In this document: positions 28,215 to 37,059 of the stretch, piece by piece
Position numbering within the stretch: the stretch's first letter is position 1
How the letters are laid out: every line of letters starts with the position of its first letter
NCBI RefSeq assembly: GCF_022601685.1
Contig: NZ_JAKUML010000001.1
Coordinates: 156,208-220,207 of the forward strand
Reading direction: 5' to 3'
Origin: Acinetobacter sedimenti
GTDB taxonomy: Bacteria > Pseudomonadota > Gammaproteobacteria > Pseudomonadales > Moraxellaceae
Length of the DNA stretch: 64,000 nucleotides
Program-made: the position numbers and the translations under genes
Notes under the pieces: generated by a model
Database searches by the model: none
Seen by the model: only the letters and a program-made list of their open reading frames with translations
Told to the model about the DNA's origin: nothing

Positions 28215-28841
28215 ATGGCTCGTTATATTGGTCCTAAATGCAAACTCTCTCGCCGCGAAGGGACAGACCTGCAACTTAAATCTGGCGTTAAACCTTTTGA
28301 CGTCAAAACTAAAAAACATGCTAAAGCGCCTGGTCAACATGGCGGGGCTCGTGGCAGTAAGCAATCTGAGTATTCACTACAATTACGTGAAAAACAAAAA
28401 GTACGTCGTATGTACGGTGTTTTAGAGCGTCAATTTAGTAATTACTATAAAGAAGCTGCTCGTGTAAAAGGTGCAACTGGTGAAAACTTGTTGAAACTCC
28501 TTGAAAGCCGTTTAGATAACGTTGTTTATCGTATGGGCTTTGGTTCTACTCGTGCAGAAGCTCGTCAGTTAGTTTCTCACCGTAGCATTACTTTGAATGG
28601 TCGCCGTGTAAATATTGCATCAATTCAAGTGAAAGCAGGTGATGTGATTGCTGTGCATGAAGGCGCTAAACAACAATTACGTATTAAAAACGCAATTGAA
28701 TTAGCGACTCAACGTGGTATTCCAGAGTGGGTTGATGTAGATCACTCTAAATTGGAAGGCACGTTTAAATCTGCACCAGATCGCGCTGATCTATCTGCTG
28801 AAATTAATGAAAGCTTGATTGTAGAATTGTATTCTAAATAA
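28215..28841 (+). CDS. rpsD: 30S ribosomal protein S4
   Basis: A 208-residue primary assembly protein and, in E. coli, repressor of this operon. [19 protein letters not shown] with a single N-terminal Cys, [16 protein letters not shown], and the S4 RNA-binding domain [20 protein letters not shown] are present. It is the non-zinc type. Confidence 0.98.
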   Translation: MARYIGPKCKLSRREGTDLQLKSGVKPFDVKTKKHAKAPGQHGGARGSKQSEYSLQLREKQKVRRMYGVLERQFSNYYKEAARVKGATGENLLKLLESRLDNVVYRMGFGSTRAEARQLVSHRSITLNGRRVNIASIQVKAGDVIAVHEGAKQQLRIKNAIELATQRGIPEWVDVDHSKLEGTFKSAPDRADLSAEINESLIVELYSK

Positions 28842-28857
28842 TCCTTGAGGTGGCAAT

Positions 28858-29865
28858 ATGACGCGTACTGCAAACGAGTTCCTTACTCCGCAAGCGATCA
28901 AAGTCGATGCGGTTACAGGAACCTCGGCAAAAGTAATTCTTGAGCCTTTAGAGCGTGGTTTCGGTCACACTCTTGGTAATGCTTTGCGTCGCATTCTATT
29001 GTCTTCTCTACCTGGCGCTGCTGTGGTAGAGGTGGAAATAGAAGGTGTCGAGCATGAGTACAGTACCTTAGAAGGCTTGCAGCAGGATATCGTCGAGCTC
29101 TTGCTGAATCTAAAAGGGTTGTCAATTAAACTGTTCGATCAGAGCGAAGCATATTTAACATTAGACAAACAAGGCGCTGGAGAAGTAACTGCAGCTGATC
29201 TTCGTTTGCCACATAATGTTGAAGTTGCAAATCCTGAACATGTATTGGGTACTTTGAGTGCTAATGGTCATTTAAAAATGCGACTAAAAGTTGCTCAAGG
29301 TCGTGGTTATGAGCCATCTGATGCGCGTTTCCCTGAAGGTGAAACTCGTCCAGTGGGTCGTTTACAGCTTGATGCAAGCTATAGTCCAATCACTCGTGTG
29401 TCATACACAGTCGAAAGTGCTCGTGTAGAACAACGTACTGACTTGGATAAGTTGGTTATTGATCTTGAAACCAATGGTACTGTTGATCCTGAAGAAGCGA
29501 TTCGTAAGGCAGCTACTATTTTGCAACAACAAATCGCGATTTTTGTTGATTTGCAAAAAGATCAAGCCCCTGTTGCACAAGAACCACGTGAAGAGGTCGA
29601 TCCGATCTTACTTCGTCCAGTGGATGATTTGGAGCTTACTGTTCGTTCGGCGAACTGTTTGAAAGCAGAAAATATTTACTACATTGGTGATCTTGTTCAA
29701 CGTACTGAAGTTGAGTTGTTGAAAACTCCTAACTTAGGTAAGAAATCGTTGACTGAGATTAAAGATGTGTTGGCTTCTAAAGGCTTACAACTCGGCATGC
29801 GCTTAGAAAACTGGCCACCAGCTAGTTTGCGTATGGACGATCGTTTTGCCTATCGTAGCCGTTAA
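28858..29865 (+). CDS. rpoA: RNA polymerase alpha subunit
   Basis: A 335-residue subunit that nucleates RNA polymerase assembly and binds UP elements and activators. The N-terminal dimerisation domain has [20 protein letters not shown]. The linker is near residue 235-250, and the C-terminal domain has [20 protein letters not shown] and the helix-hairpin-helix [14 protein letters not shown]. It has six more residues than E. coli alpha. Confidence 0.99.
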   Translation: MTRTANEFLTPQAIKVDAVTGTSAKVILEPLERGFGHTLGNALRRILLSSLPGAAVVEVEIEGVEHEYSTLEGLQQDIVELLLNLKGLSIKLFDQSEAYLTLDKQGAGEVTAADLRLPHNVEVANPEHVLGTLSANGHLKMRLKVAQGRGYEPSDARFPEGETRPVGRLQLDASYSPITRVSYTVESARVEQRTDLDKLVIDLETNGTVDPEEAIRKAATILQQQIAIFVDLQKDQAPVAQEPREEVDPILLRPVDDLELTVRSANCLKAENIYYIGDLVQRTEVELLKTPNLGKKSLTEIKDVLASKGLQLGMRLENWPPASLRMDDRFAYRSR

Positions 29866-29884
29866 TTGAGTAGGACTATTCACC

Positions 29885-30259
29885 ATGCGTCATCGTAATA
29901 GTGGTGTTAAATTAGGCCGTACTAGCAGCCATCGCAAAGCGTTGTTCCAAAATTTGACGAATGCTCTTGTAGAGCATGAGTTAATTAAAACAACTTTGCC
30001 AAAAGCGAAAGAACTTCGCCGTGTTGCTGAGCCTTTGATCACCTTAGCGAAAAACGATACTGTTGCAAACCGCCGTTTGGCATTTGCTCGTACTCGTTCA
30101 GCTGCAACTGTTGGTAAATTATTTACCGTTCTTGGCCCTCGTTATAAAGAACGTAACGGCGGTTATCTACGTGTGCTTAAAGCAGGCTTCCGTGCAGGTG
30201 ATGCTGCGCCAATGGCTTATGTTGAGCTTGTAGATCGTGAGATCAAATCTGCAGAATAA
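29885..30259 (+). CDS. rplQ: 50S ribosomal protein L17
   Basis: A 124-residue protein near the tunnel exit. [20 protein letters not shown] and [20 protein letters not shown] are diagnostic. It ends the alpha group, followed 16 bases later by a strong terminator. Confidence 0.98.
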   Translation: MRHRNSGVKLGRTSSHRKALFQNLTNALVEHELIKTTLPKAKELRRVAEPLITLAKNDTVANRRLAFARTRSAATVGKLFTVLGPRYKERNGGYLRVLKAGFRAGDAAPMAYVELVDREIKSAE

Positions 30260-30275
30260 TTCTATTATTCGCAAT

Positions 30276-30308
30276 AAAAAAGGTCAGCTTATGCTGACCT
30301 TTTTTGTG
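30276..30308 (+). terminator. strong terminator of the ribosomal supercluster
   Basis: A 13-bp stem: AAAAAAGGTCAGC (30276-30288) with GCTGACCTTTTTT (from 30293), loop TTAT, continuing into T's. It closes the roughly 14-kb run from rpsJ to rplQ. Confidence 0.93.
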
Positions 30309-30400
30309 TTTGTGATTTTTCTAAATATATTCCTTACGGCTTATATATGACTAGGGCGGTGTATTTTGTTTAGCCAACAATTGCTGTGAAAGACTATGAT

Positions 30401-30660
30401 ATGGATGAACTAGTTGTGGTGATTATGGGGGGGATTTATTGACAATTACAAAGTAGAGGAACATCCATATCTAACCAGTAGTGTAAAGGCTTTAATTAAT
30501 TTCATTATTGTTCTTAATTTTGGTTGCTGGAAAAGCCTTTATAAATGATACATTGACCTACTATGGATTTACGCTGAACTTTTTAGTCGCTACAGTAATA
30601 TAGTCATTTCTAGCGGTTACTTTTAGCTTTATAGAGTTTGTTTTTAAAGGACGTAAATAA
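30401..30660 (+). pseudogene. degraded gene for a small membrane protein
   Basis: Coding sense continues through three frames. ATG at 30401 opens MDELVVVIMGG and stops soon after a run of seven G's. The next frame (30423-30543) carries a soluble stretch, YKVEEHPYLTSSVK, then a hydrophobic LINFIIVLNF. The third frame (from about 30520) continues LVAGKAFINDTLTYYG, then FTLNFLVATVI, an in-frame TAG at 30601, and SFLAVTFSFIEFVFKGRK to TAA at 30658-30660. Two frameshifts and one nonsense codon in a product of about 85 residues with about three hydrophobic segments indicate a dead gene. I do not recognise the family. The rest of 30661-30923 is AT-rich without a gene. Confidence 0.5.
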
Positions 30661-30923
30661 CTATTCAAAAAATCAAATGAGCTTATTTGTTAATGATTAT
30701 CAATATTTGCTTTTTTAAAACAATAGTGCTTAGATGGAAAACAAAACCATTTGATAAGCTGACCTTTTAGAAATCAATCGCAATTGATTGCTTTTGTAGG
30801 AAACTAAATTAATAAAAACAATCCTTTGAATGCTATCTAAAGTTAATGTTAGCTTGATTTTGCACGGTTGTATTTTCGATGATTTATCATGTTGTCATCG
30901 AATAAACATAAAAATTTCCCAAA

Positions 30924-30957
30924 TTGACATTGTTCATTGTCAAGTTTGTGCTAGAGT
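30924..30957 (+). promoter_or_regulatory. promoter with overlapping operator-like palindrome before the monooxygenase gene
   Basis: The 20-bp sequence TTGACATTGTTCATTGTCAA at 30924-30943 is symmetrical at 16 of 20 positions. Inside it, TTGTTC (30930-30935) is 16 bases from an extended -10, TGC then TAGAGT (30949-30957). The ATG follows 30 bases later. This layout fits repression by a TetR-type dimer; no regulator gene is adjacent. Confidence 0.5.
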
Positions 30958-30986
30958 AAGATCAAAGCAAAACTCGGAACAGAATA

Positions 30987-32477
30987 ATGGCTCAGCATAT
31001 TAATACATTGATCATCGGTGCAGGGATCTCGGGCATTGGTACAGCGGTACATCTCCAAAACGACGCACCGCAACGTGACTTCCTTATTTTTGAACGTCGT
31101 GACCGTATCGGTGGGACTTGGAGTTTATTCCAATATCCAGGCATTCGTTCTGATTCAGATATGTCTACCTTTGGTTTTGAGTTTAAGCCGTGGCGCAAAG
31201 CGAGTGTACTTGCTGATGGGGCTGCAATTTGTGAATATCTGCAAGAAACTATTGATGAAAATAGATTAAATCAAAAAATTAAATTTAAGCATGCGATTGT
31301 ATCTGCGAATTGGAATTCTGAAGCACAATTGTGGGAATTGAATGTTGATAACAATGGTAAAGCAGAGCAGTGGACTGCAAACTTTGTGGTGAGCTGTACT
31401 GGTTATTACAACTATGCCAACGGTTTCCAACCTGATTTTCCACAAGCAGATCGTTTCAAAGGGCAATTTATTCATCCACAGCATTGGCCTGAAAACCTAG
31501 ATTTTGTCGGTAAAAAAGTGCTGATCATAGGTAGTGGTGCAACGGCGATTACATTGGTACCTGCGATGGCAAAACAAGGTGCAATCGTGACCATGCTTCA
31601 ACGCTCACCGACTTATATTGCGACGGTGCCTTCAGTCGATATGGTGTACAAAACCATGCAGAAATTTATGTCGGAAGATCGTGCATATCAACTGACGCGT
31701 AAACGTAACATCGCTGTGCAACGTGGGATCTATGCTTTTGCAAAAGCACAGCCTAAGCTGTTACGCAAATTGCTCCTTGCAGGTGTAAAACAACAGCTGA
31801 AAGGTAAAGTCGATATGAAGCACTTTACTCCGACGTATAATCCGTGGGATCAGCGTCTTTGTGTTGTTCCAGATGGTGATCTGTTTAAAGTACTTCGTGA
31901 AGGGCAGGCGTTTATTGAAACTGATCATATTGATCATTTTGAAGAAAATGGCGTGGTCTTGAAGTCTGGTAAGAAGATTGAGGCGGATATTGTGGTATCT
32001 GCAACAGGTCTTGAGATTCAGTTGCTTGGTGGTATTGATGCAACGATGGATGGCGTGAAAATCAATACACGTGAAGCAATGATGTATAAAGGTGCGATGA
32101 TTAGCGATATTCCAAACTTTGCATTGATCATTGGTTATACCAACGCATCTTGGACGTTGAAAGTCGATGTAGTTGCAGATTATCTTGCACGTTTGCTAAC
32201 GCATATGGATCAGAATCAACTTGCAACAGTGATTGCTCAAGGTGATCCATCCGCCAAGTCAAATGATAGTTTGATGGGGAGTAGTTTGACTTCGGGTTAT
32301 ATCAAACGTGCCGATCAGATCATGCCACGTCAAGGGACAAAGTCACCGTGGAAGAATGAGGCGAGCTATTATGCTGATCGTGATGCGCTTAAAAATGCAC
32401 GCTTTGATGATGGTATTTTAAGCTTTGCCAAAAAACTGGTGGCAACAAAACCGACAGCAAAAAAATTGGCAAGCTAA
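30987..32477 (+). CDS. flavin-containing monooxygenase of the Baeyer-Villiger type
   Basis: A 496-residue NAD(P)H- and O2-dependent flavoenzyme. GAGISG (11-16) binds FAD and GSGATA (182-187) binds NADP. Between them lies the type I Baeyer-Villiger fingerprint FKGQFIHPQHWP at 157-168, which matches FxGxxxHxxxW plus Pro. RIGGTWSLFQYPGIRSDSD is the usual second FAD segment. Such enzymes oxidise ketones to esters or attack sulfur and nitrogen centres; the substrate is unknown. It is a single-gene unit with its own promoter and a strong bidirectional terminator. GGAACAG precedes the ATG. Confidence 0.92.
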   Translation: MAQHINTLIIGAGISGIGTAVHLQNDAPQRDFLIFERRDRIGGTWSLFQYPGIRSDSDMSTFGFEFKPWRKASVLADGAAICEYLQETIDENRLNQKIKFKHAIVSANWNSEAQLWELNVDNNGKAEQWTANFVVSCTGYYNYANGFQPDFPQADRFKGQFIHPQHWPENLDFVGKKVLIIGSGATAITLVPAMAKQGAIVTMLQRSPTYIATVPSVDMVYKTMQKFMSEDRAYQLTRKRNIAVQRGIYAFAKAQPKLLRKLLLAGVKQQLKGKVDMKHFTPTYNPWDQRLCVVPDGDLFKVLREGQAFIETDHIDHFEENGVVLKSGKKIEADIVVSATGLEIQLLGGIDATMDGVKINTREAMMYKGAMISDIPNFALIIGYTNASWTLKVDVVADYLARLLTHMDQNQLATVIAQGDPSAKSNDSLMGSSLTSGYIKRADQIMPRQGTKSPWKNEASYYADRDALKNARFDDGILSFAKKLVATKPTAKKLAS

Positions 32478-32497
32478 TCATCCATTACGCTGAACGT

Positions 32498-32530
32498 AAA
32501 AAAATGCCTAGATTTGTCTAGGCATTTTTT
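32498..32530. terminator. bidirectional terminator between the monooxygenase and sodC
   Basis: AAAAAATGCCTAGA (32499-32512) pairs perfectly with TCTAGGCATTTTTT (32517-32530) around loop TTTG. It serves the + gene and the converging sodC. Confidence 0.93.
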
Positions 32531-32627
32531 ATTGCTTTCAAGCCCCATAGCTTCTAATTTATCGTTTTCAACGAAGCACTGATATTGTTTGTACTGAGTT
32601 GAAGATAACGCCATCCTTCGAAAGGAA

Positions 32628-33179
32628 TTATTCAATCACACCGCAAGCGATACGTGCACCGCCACCGCCTAGTGCTTCAGGCGTGTCAGAGTAGTTATCA
32701 CCACCTGCATGGATCATGAGTGCTCGTCCTTGAATGGCATCAAGACTCAAGCGAGGCGCTTGTACTGCAGATGTCGCTGTGCCGTCAGCATTGACTGTGA
32801 GCGCAGGCAAATCACCGAGATGACCATTGCCTTGAGGATAGTCATGTTTGCCTGATTTGGTAGGGTCAAAGTGACTACCAGCTTTCAGTGCGGCACCAGC
32901 TTTGCCATCTTTCATATCAGGTTCGCATGATGGATTTTCATGGATATGGAAGCCATGTTTACCCGCAGGCAAGCCTTGAAGCTCAGGTTTAATCACGAGC
33001 CCTTGCTCTGCTTTAATAAATGTCACGGTACCAATGCTATCGCTAACACCTTCAGCAGTCACGGCATGCACTTTGATTTTGTGCATTTCATTGGTTTTCA
33101 TGGTGCTCGTACAGCCAGTCAATACGACTGCGGAAAGAATGCCACTTGCAAGCAGTTTCATTTTTAGCATATTGGTCAT
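32628..33179 (-). CDS. sodC: Cu/Zn superoxide dismutase, lipoprotein
   Basis: A periplasmic copper/zinc superoxide dismutase of 183 residues. I start at 33179 because GGAGA lies seven bases before this ATG; the in-frame ATG at 33185 touches the ribosome site. The signal peptide ends in lipobox LTGC (Cys23), so it is probably membrane-anchored. Metal ligands are visible in [33 protein letters not shown] and [12 protein letters not shown]. The Cys pair (Cys in NPSCEP and in ARIACGV) forms the conserved disulfide. A palindromic element lies upstream at 33227-33246. Confidence 0.95.
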   Translation of the reverse strand: MTNMLKMKLLASGILSAVVLTGCTSTMKTNEMHKIKVHAVTAEGVSDSIGTVTFIKAEQGLVIKPELQGLPAGKHGFHIHENPSCEPDMKDGKAGAALKAGSHFDPTKSGKHDYPQGNGHLGDLPALTVNADGTATSAVQAPRLSLDAIQGRALMIHAGGDNYSDTPEALGGGGARIACGVIE

Positions 33180-33226
33180 ATTCATTCTCCATGGATTGAT
33201 TCAATAAAATTCGTAAATTTAATTCT

Positions 33227-33246
33227 AGAATAATACGAATGATTCT
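33227..33246. promoter_or_regulatory. palindromic site upstream of sodC
   Basis: AGAATAATACGAATGATTCT is symmetrical at 16 of 20 positions and lies about 50 bases before the sodC start. It resembles a degenerate Fur-type box in base composition, but the match to GATAATGATAATCATTATC is partial, so the regulator is not assigned. Confidence 0.35.
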
Positions 33247-33310
33247 AAGTTACTGTAACAGTATGAAAGTAAAGCAACATAATGTAAAAAATAGAAATAT
33301 TCATATCAAT

Positions 33311-33336
33311 AAAAAAGCCCAACCGTTGTTGAGCTT
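33311..33336 (-). terminator. terminator after the AI-2E family permease gene
   Basis: AAGCCCAAC (33315-33323) pairs with GTTGAGCTT (33328-33336) with one G-U pair, loop CGTT. On the minus strand it is followed by a T run (33311-33316 complement). Confidence 0.85.
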
Positions 33337-33361
33337 AGTTTATTCGGCGTGTGGAGTATTG

Positions 33362-34489
33362 CTATTTGCTCGTATCCAAATCTTCTGTATGTAAACCTTC
33401 GGTCACCAATTCATCTGCATTGGCATGAAAGTCTTCTGCTTTTTGAATATTTTCTTGGAGCCATTCTTTCCAAATCGCAAGTAAAACTGCCAAGATCACA
33501 GGACCGATAAATAACCCAACCAATCCAAAGCTTGCTAAACCGCCCAGTACACCAAACATAATCAATAAGAATGGAATTTTTGTTGCACCTGAAATGACCA
33601 ATGGGCGAATCACATTATCCGCACTACTGACGATGGCGACACCCCAAATCAATACACCTGCAGCTTCAACAGTGTGCCCTTGTGAAAATAGCCATAGCGC
33701 CACGCTACCATAAGCAATCGGTGGACCAAAAGGAATCAGTGCAAATACAAAAGTGACGAGGGTTAGTACCATTGGATTTGGCACACCTGCAACGATATAA
33801 CTCGCTCCTGCAAGGAGTGATTGGACAATCGCAGTTAAGCCCACACCATAGACCACAGCGCGAGTGGTTTCAGAAATGGTTTGAAAATAGTGGTGAATAC
33901 GAGGACCAATCACCATTTCAAATGCTCGGCGCACTTGTTCTAAGATCAAGTTGCCATCTCGATAGAAGAAAAATAATGACAAGATCGCAAAAATCAGTTT
34001 TACCAAATTGCGACTAATCTCGGCAACGACAAAACGACCATAACCAAGATGCCCTTGAATCCATAAGCCAATATTTTGCGTAATCGCATGTGGATTGCTA
34101 TTGAGCTCAAAGATAATGCGCTGTATCTCTGGACCAATAAATGGCAAGGTTTGCACAAACTCGGGTACTTCAATTTTTCCTGCATAAAGCTGTTGCTGTA
34201 CTTCGAAGTACAACTGACGTCCTTCGTGTTGCAGTACAAAAATACCAATGGTGAGCGGAATACCGACCACCAGTACCAAAAGACTGGTCATCAAAATTGC
34301 GCTGAGGTTTTTACGTTCCCCAACCCAATGATAAATTTTTTGATGCAAAGGCCATGTGATATAGGCGATGATGGACGCCCATAACACTGGAACAATAAAA
34401 TATTTGAGAATTTCAAAGCTTAATAAGATCAGACAGAAGAATAGTCCGAATAGTAGTAAACGTTGCAAAATAGGCGCATTTTGTTGCAC
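33362..34489 (-). CDS. AI-2E family transporter (PerM/UPF0118)
   Basis: A 375-residue polytopic inner-membrane protein of the family that includes TqsA and PerM; members export signals or small solutes, but most are uncharacterised. Helices near the N-terminus (LLLFGLFFCLILLSFEIL) are followed by a soluble region (about 75-150) and a C-terminal bundle with the family segment FALIPFGPPIAYG and a GLFIGPVILAVLLAIWKEW end. The start is a GTG with GGAAAG just upstream. It is monocistronic. Confidence 0.88.
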   Translation of the reverse strand: MQQNAPILQRLLLFGLFFCLILLSFEILKYFIVPVLWASIIAYITWPLHQKIYHWVGERKNLSAILMTSLLVLVVGIPLTIGIFVLQHEGRQLYFEVQQQLYAGKIEVPEFVQTLPFIGPEIQRIIFELNSNPHAITQNIGLWIQGHLGYGRFVVAEISRNLVKLIFAILSLFFFYRDGNLILEQVRRAFEMVIGPRIHHYFQTISETTRAVVYGVGLTAIVQSLLAGASYIVAGVPNPMVLTLVTFVFALIPFGPPIAYGSVALWLFSQGHTVEAAGVLIWGVAIVSSADNVIRPLVISGATKIPFLLIMFGVLGGLASFGLVGLFIGPVILAVLLAIWKEWLQENIQKAEDFHANADELVTEGLHTEDLDTSK

Positions 34490-34586
34490 GAGAGCTTTCC
34501 ATCTTCACGAAGCATGCTGAGGCTTATGTTAGCTGAAAATCAACGCTTGTGGAACGCTGATTTTGTCAGTTATCGGGATTGGATTT

Positions 34587-35246
34587 TTAAAACCAATTCT
34601 GCTTTTTATCTTTGCTATTTTGACCCAACAAGCGACGAATCAATGGCTCCCATTGTTGTTGGATGAGCATGTATTGCTTCTGTGTACGGTCAAAGACACT
34701 TAAACCATCCATTGCCAACTGACCATAAGCTGTACGTTCACTGATCCACGCAACGGGCTCTTGCTCGACTTTATCAAAGAATTTCTGAATTTGTACTTTG
34801 CTATTTGCACCTGTCTTGATGCGGTTGGCAAGGAGCATGATGTCCACTTTGCCTTTACGGATGCGCTTAATGTCATCAATATTTTTTAAGAAACGCTTGG
34901 TACTGTCGATATCAAAAAATGAAGCTTGCAGTGGCACGATCATCGCATCACTTTCTGAGATGAGATGTTCTGCATGCTCGCCAGAGAGAGCCCCCGGAGC
35001 GTCGATGATGAGCCAATCGACTTTTGCTGGCGCATCGCCAATAGAGCTTTCATTGCGCCAATCGACGGCTTGAATATTTGCGACTTCTTTGCCACGGACT
35101 TTGAGCCATTTGAGTGATGATTTTTGATTATCTGCATCGGCAAGTGCGACTTTGTAGCCACGATTGGCAAGTGCTGAAGCAAGAGTAATTGCTGTTAAGG
35201 TTTTGCCACAACCACCTTTTTGATTTGCAATTAAAATTGTCTTCAT
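34587..35246 (-). CDS. orphan ParA-family ATPase
   Basis: A 219-residue ParA/MinD-type ATPase with the deviant Walker A KGGCGKT at residues 10-16, Walker A' DADNQKSS, and Walker B WLIIDAPGAL. I take the ATG at 35246 with GAGTGAG before it; an in-frame ATG at 35306 would add 20 residues encoded partly inside the repeat at 35283-35550. There is no parB, no parS-like cluster and no N-terminal DNA-binding domain, so it is not a full partition system. Such orphans can position flagella, pili or chemotaxis arrays. The target is unknown. Confidence 0.85.
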   Translation of the reverse strand: MKTILIANQKGGCGKTLTAITLASALANRGYKVALADADNQKSSLKWLKVRGKEVANIQAVDWRNESSIGDAPAKVDWLIIDAPGALSGEHAEHLISESDAMIVPLQASFFDIDSTKRFLKNIDDIKRIRKGKVDIMLLANRIKTGANSKVQIQKFFDKVEQEPVAWISERTAYGQLAMDGLSVFDRTQKQYMLIQQQWEPLIRRLLGQNSKDKKQNWF

Positions 35247-35282
35247 ATGCTCACTCTTTAACCTTTCTAATAAATCATCATT

Positions 35283-35550
35283 AGGGTCTGTTGACATTTC
35301 AACCATGGATTGCGTTATCAGCTGAAACTACAGAAACGAGGCATGAAACGAAGGGAATGGTCACTCCCTTGCCAAGTTTCATAACGAAGTTTATGGCAGT
35401 TTTAGCGATAGCCCTTCGGGACTAGGATATTTTTTGACGCTACGTCGTTAGGAAAGAGTCATTTAGAGTGACTAAATTTCCTCATTCCTGCCTAGTATCG
35501 CCTAAAAAATATCCGTAGTCGCAAGCATCTGTGAAAGGTCAGCAGACCCT
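35283..35550. mobile_element. 268-bp MITE-like element with terminal inverted repeats
   Basis: The ends are inverted copies: AGGGTCTGTTGACATTTCA (35283-35301) and TGAAAGGTCAGCAGACCCT (35532-35550), 17 of 19 positions. The interior holds nested hairpins, for example GGATATTTTTT (35425-35435) with AAAAAATATCC (35504-35514), and GTCA/TGAC inside it. There is no open frame of a transposase. I see no clear target duplication. The element sits 37 bases upstream of the parA start, so it may supply or block its promoter. The rest of the gap to 35717 shows no gene. Confidence 0.55.
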
Positions 35551-35717
35551 ATGCAAAATCTTTACCCAAGCATATCATTAAAATATGACAAGAGAATGAC
35601 AGGGTTGTGTAAAATTGGTTTTAATCTATTGATATTTCAGGCATGAATGTATTTGAGTTGTGCGCTTGAAATTGTTTTAATCTGCGCATAATGACGCATT
35701 AGTCTAGGTAAATTCTT

Positions 35718-36209
35718 ATGTCTGTCCCAGTGGCGCTATTCATTGGTATTTGTATTGGGGTGATGATCAGCGTGTTGTGGTTGTATCTCATCAAAATACA
35801 ACAGCTTCATGCAGAGTATCAATATGAAATCAGTGAAATGCGACGAGAGCATGATCAAGCACTTGCGCTCGCTCGTAAGCGTAGTGTGAATACCAGTCGT
35901 GCTGTACTCAAAGGCAAGATGGCAGAGCAGTTTGCGCCACATTTGCCTGAATTCGATTATTTGCCGAGTGATGCGAGATTCTTAGGCGATCCTGTGGATT
36001 ATGTGGTGTTTTCAGGCTATAGCGACTTTCGAGAAGGTCTGTGTGATGCGGACGAGATCGAAGTGGTGTTGATTGACATTAAATCTGGTACTGCGAGATT
36101 GACCAAGGGACAGCAAGCAATTGCACAGGCGATTGATGATGGACGAGTGCGCTTTGAAACGATACATATTGCCCTGCCCACAGACGATAATGAGGATGAG
36201 GAGATTTAA
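35718..36209 (+). CDS. membrane-anchored Holliday junction resolvase-related endonuclease (PF10107-like)
   Basis: A 163-residue protein of the endonuclease-like family related to archaeal Holliday junction resolvases. A single N-terminal transmembrane helix (VALFIGICIGVMISVLWLYL) is followed by a charged coiled coil, and then the nuclease-like core: a Glu in KGKMAEQF, an Asp in GDPVDYVVF, and DIKSG, which together resemble a PD-(D/E)xK site. The function of these membrane-tethered forms is unknown. It ends in an acidic tail DDNEDEEI. It is transcribed alone. Confidence 0.8.
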   Translation: MSVPVALFIGICIGVMISVLWLYLIKIQQLHAEYQYEISEMRREHDQALALARKRSVNTSRAVLKGKMAEQFAPHLPEFDYLPSDARFLGDPVDYVVFSGYSDFREGLCDADEIEVVLIDIKSGTARLTKGQQAIAQAIDDGRVRFETIHIALPTDDNEDEEI

Positions 36210-36261
36210 TCCTTAGTAAATCTAAGAATTTAAAAAGTTAAAAATTTCCCTTTCTATAAAT

Positions 36262-36921
36262 TTATCGTTTTTGTACACGTGCCATCAGCATACGGTTTCC
36301 AATCGCAGGAATGCCATCTGCGTAGAAATAATTTTTTTCCACAAATTCAAATCCTGCATTTTTTAAGTAGTGTTCAATATTGCGGTTGAGATGACAGCCA
36401 TCGGCAAGCTTTTTCTGAATCGGTGTCAGTGCATTCTGCCAACGCTGTGTAGATGTCTGATCGGAATAGACATGCTCGACTAAATGAAATGTACCGCCAA
36501 CTTCCATCACCCGATAAATTTCTGCCAAAGCCTGTTCGAGTTTTGGAATGCTACACATTGTCCATGTTGAAACCACATTTTTAACGCTATTAGTCGGTAG
36601 TGGAATGGATTCTGCAAAATTGCGTAGATGACGAATTTCAAAATTACTTTGCGTAAGTCGCTCACTGGATAATGCTTCGATATGCGCATTGGGCTCAAGC
36701 GCATACAGTACATTCAGATTTTGATAAAATGCTAAATTCAAACCAGTACCAAAACCAATCTCCAAACATTCATCAGATATTGGCAAAAGCAACTCACGGC
36801 GTGCATCCATCAAGCTTGCTGTTTTCATCACTTGATCGAGCAAATGCGGAAAGATGTGTTGTTGATAATATTGATATGGTCTGAATAATTTCAAAAGTCG
36901 CTTTCCTTGCTCTGAGCACAT
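36262..36921 (-). CDS. class I SAM-dependent methyltransferase
   Basis: A 219-residue methyltransferase of the Methyltransf_11 type. Motif I is CLEIGFGTGLNLAF, the acidic loop is YALEPNAH, and the post-motif region is SIPLPTNSVKNVVSTWTMCS. The end EKNYFYADGIPAIGNRMLMA resembles the UbiE/arsenite-type relatives, but the CxxC motifs of ArsM are absent. No ribosome site is clear at the first ATG. The substrate is unknown. Confidence 0.82.
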   Translation of the reverse strand: MCSEQGKRLLKLFRPYQYYQQHIFPHLLDQVMKTASLMDARRELLLPISDECLEIGFGTGLNLAFYQNLNVLYALEPNAHIEALSSERLTQSNFEIRHLRNFAESIPLPTNSVKNVVSTWTMCSIPKLEQALAEIYRVMEVGGTFHLVEHVYSDQTSTQRWQNALTPIQKKLADGCHLNRNIEHYLKNAGFEFVEKNYFYADGIPAIGNRMLMARVQKR

Positions 36922-37059
36922 TTACAATTTTGTGCATATTTTCTGCCGATTCCACGCTTAAATTTACCAAAAAATACGGAAAAAAGCACAGCTACATTAG
37001 ACAATAAATACGTAATAGTTGTGCGTATAAAGTAGCAAAATGGTAGGAATGGTCACGTG

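Noticed and set aside
35247..35306. 20-residue extension of ParA
   Set aside because: It runs into the MITE-like element; the internal ATG has a better ribosome site and matches the family start.
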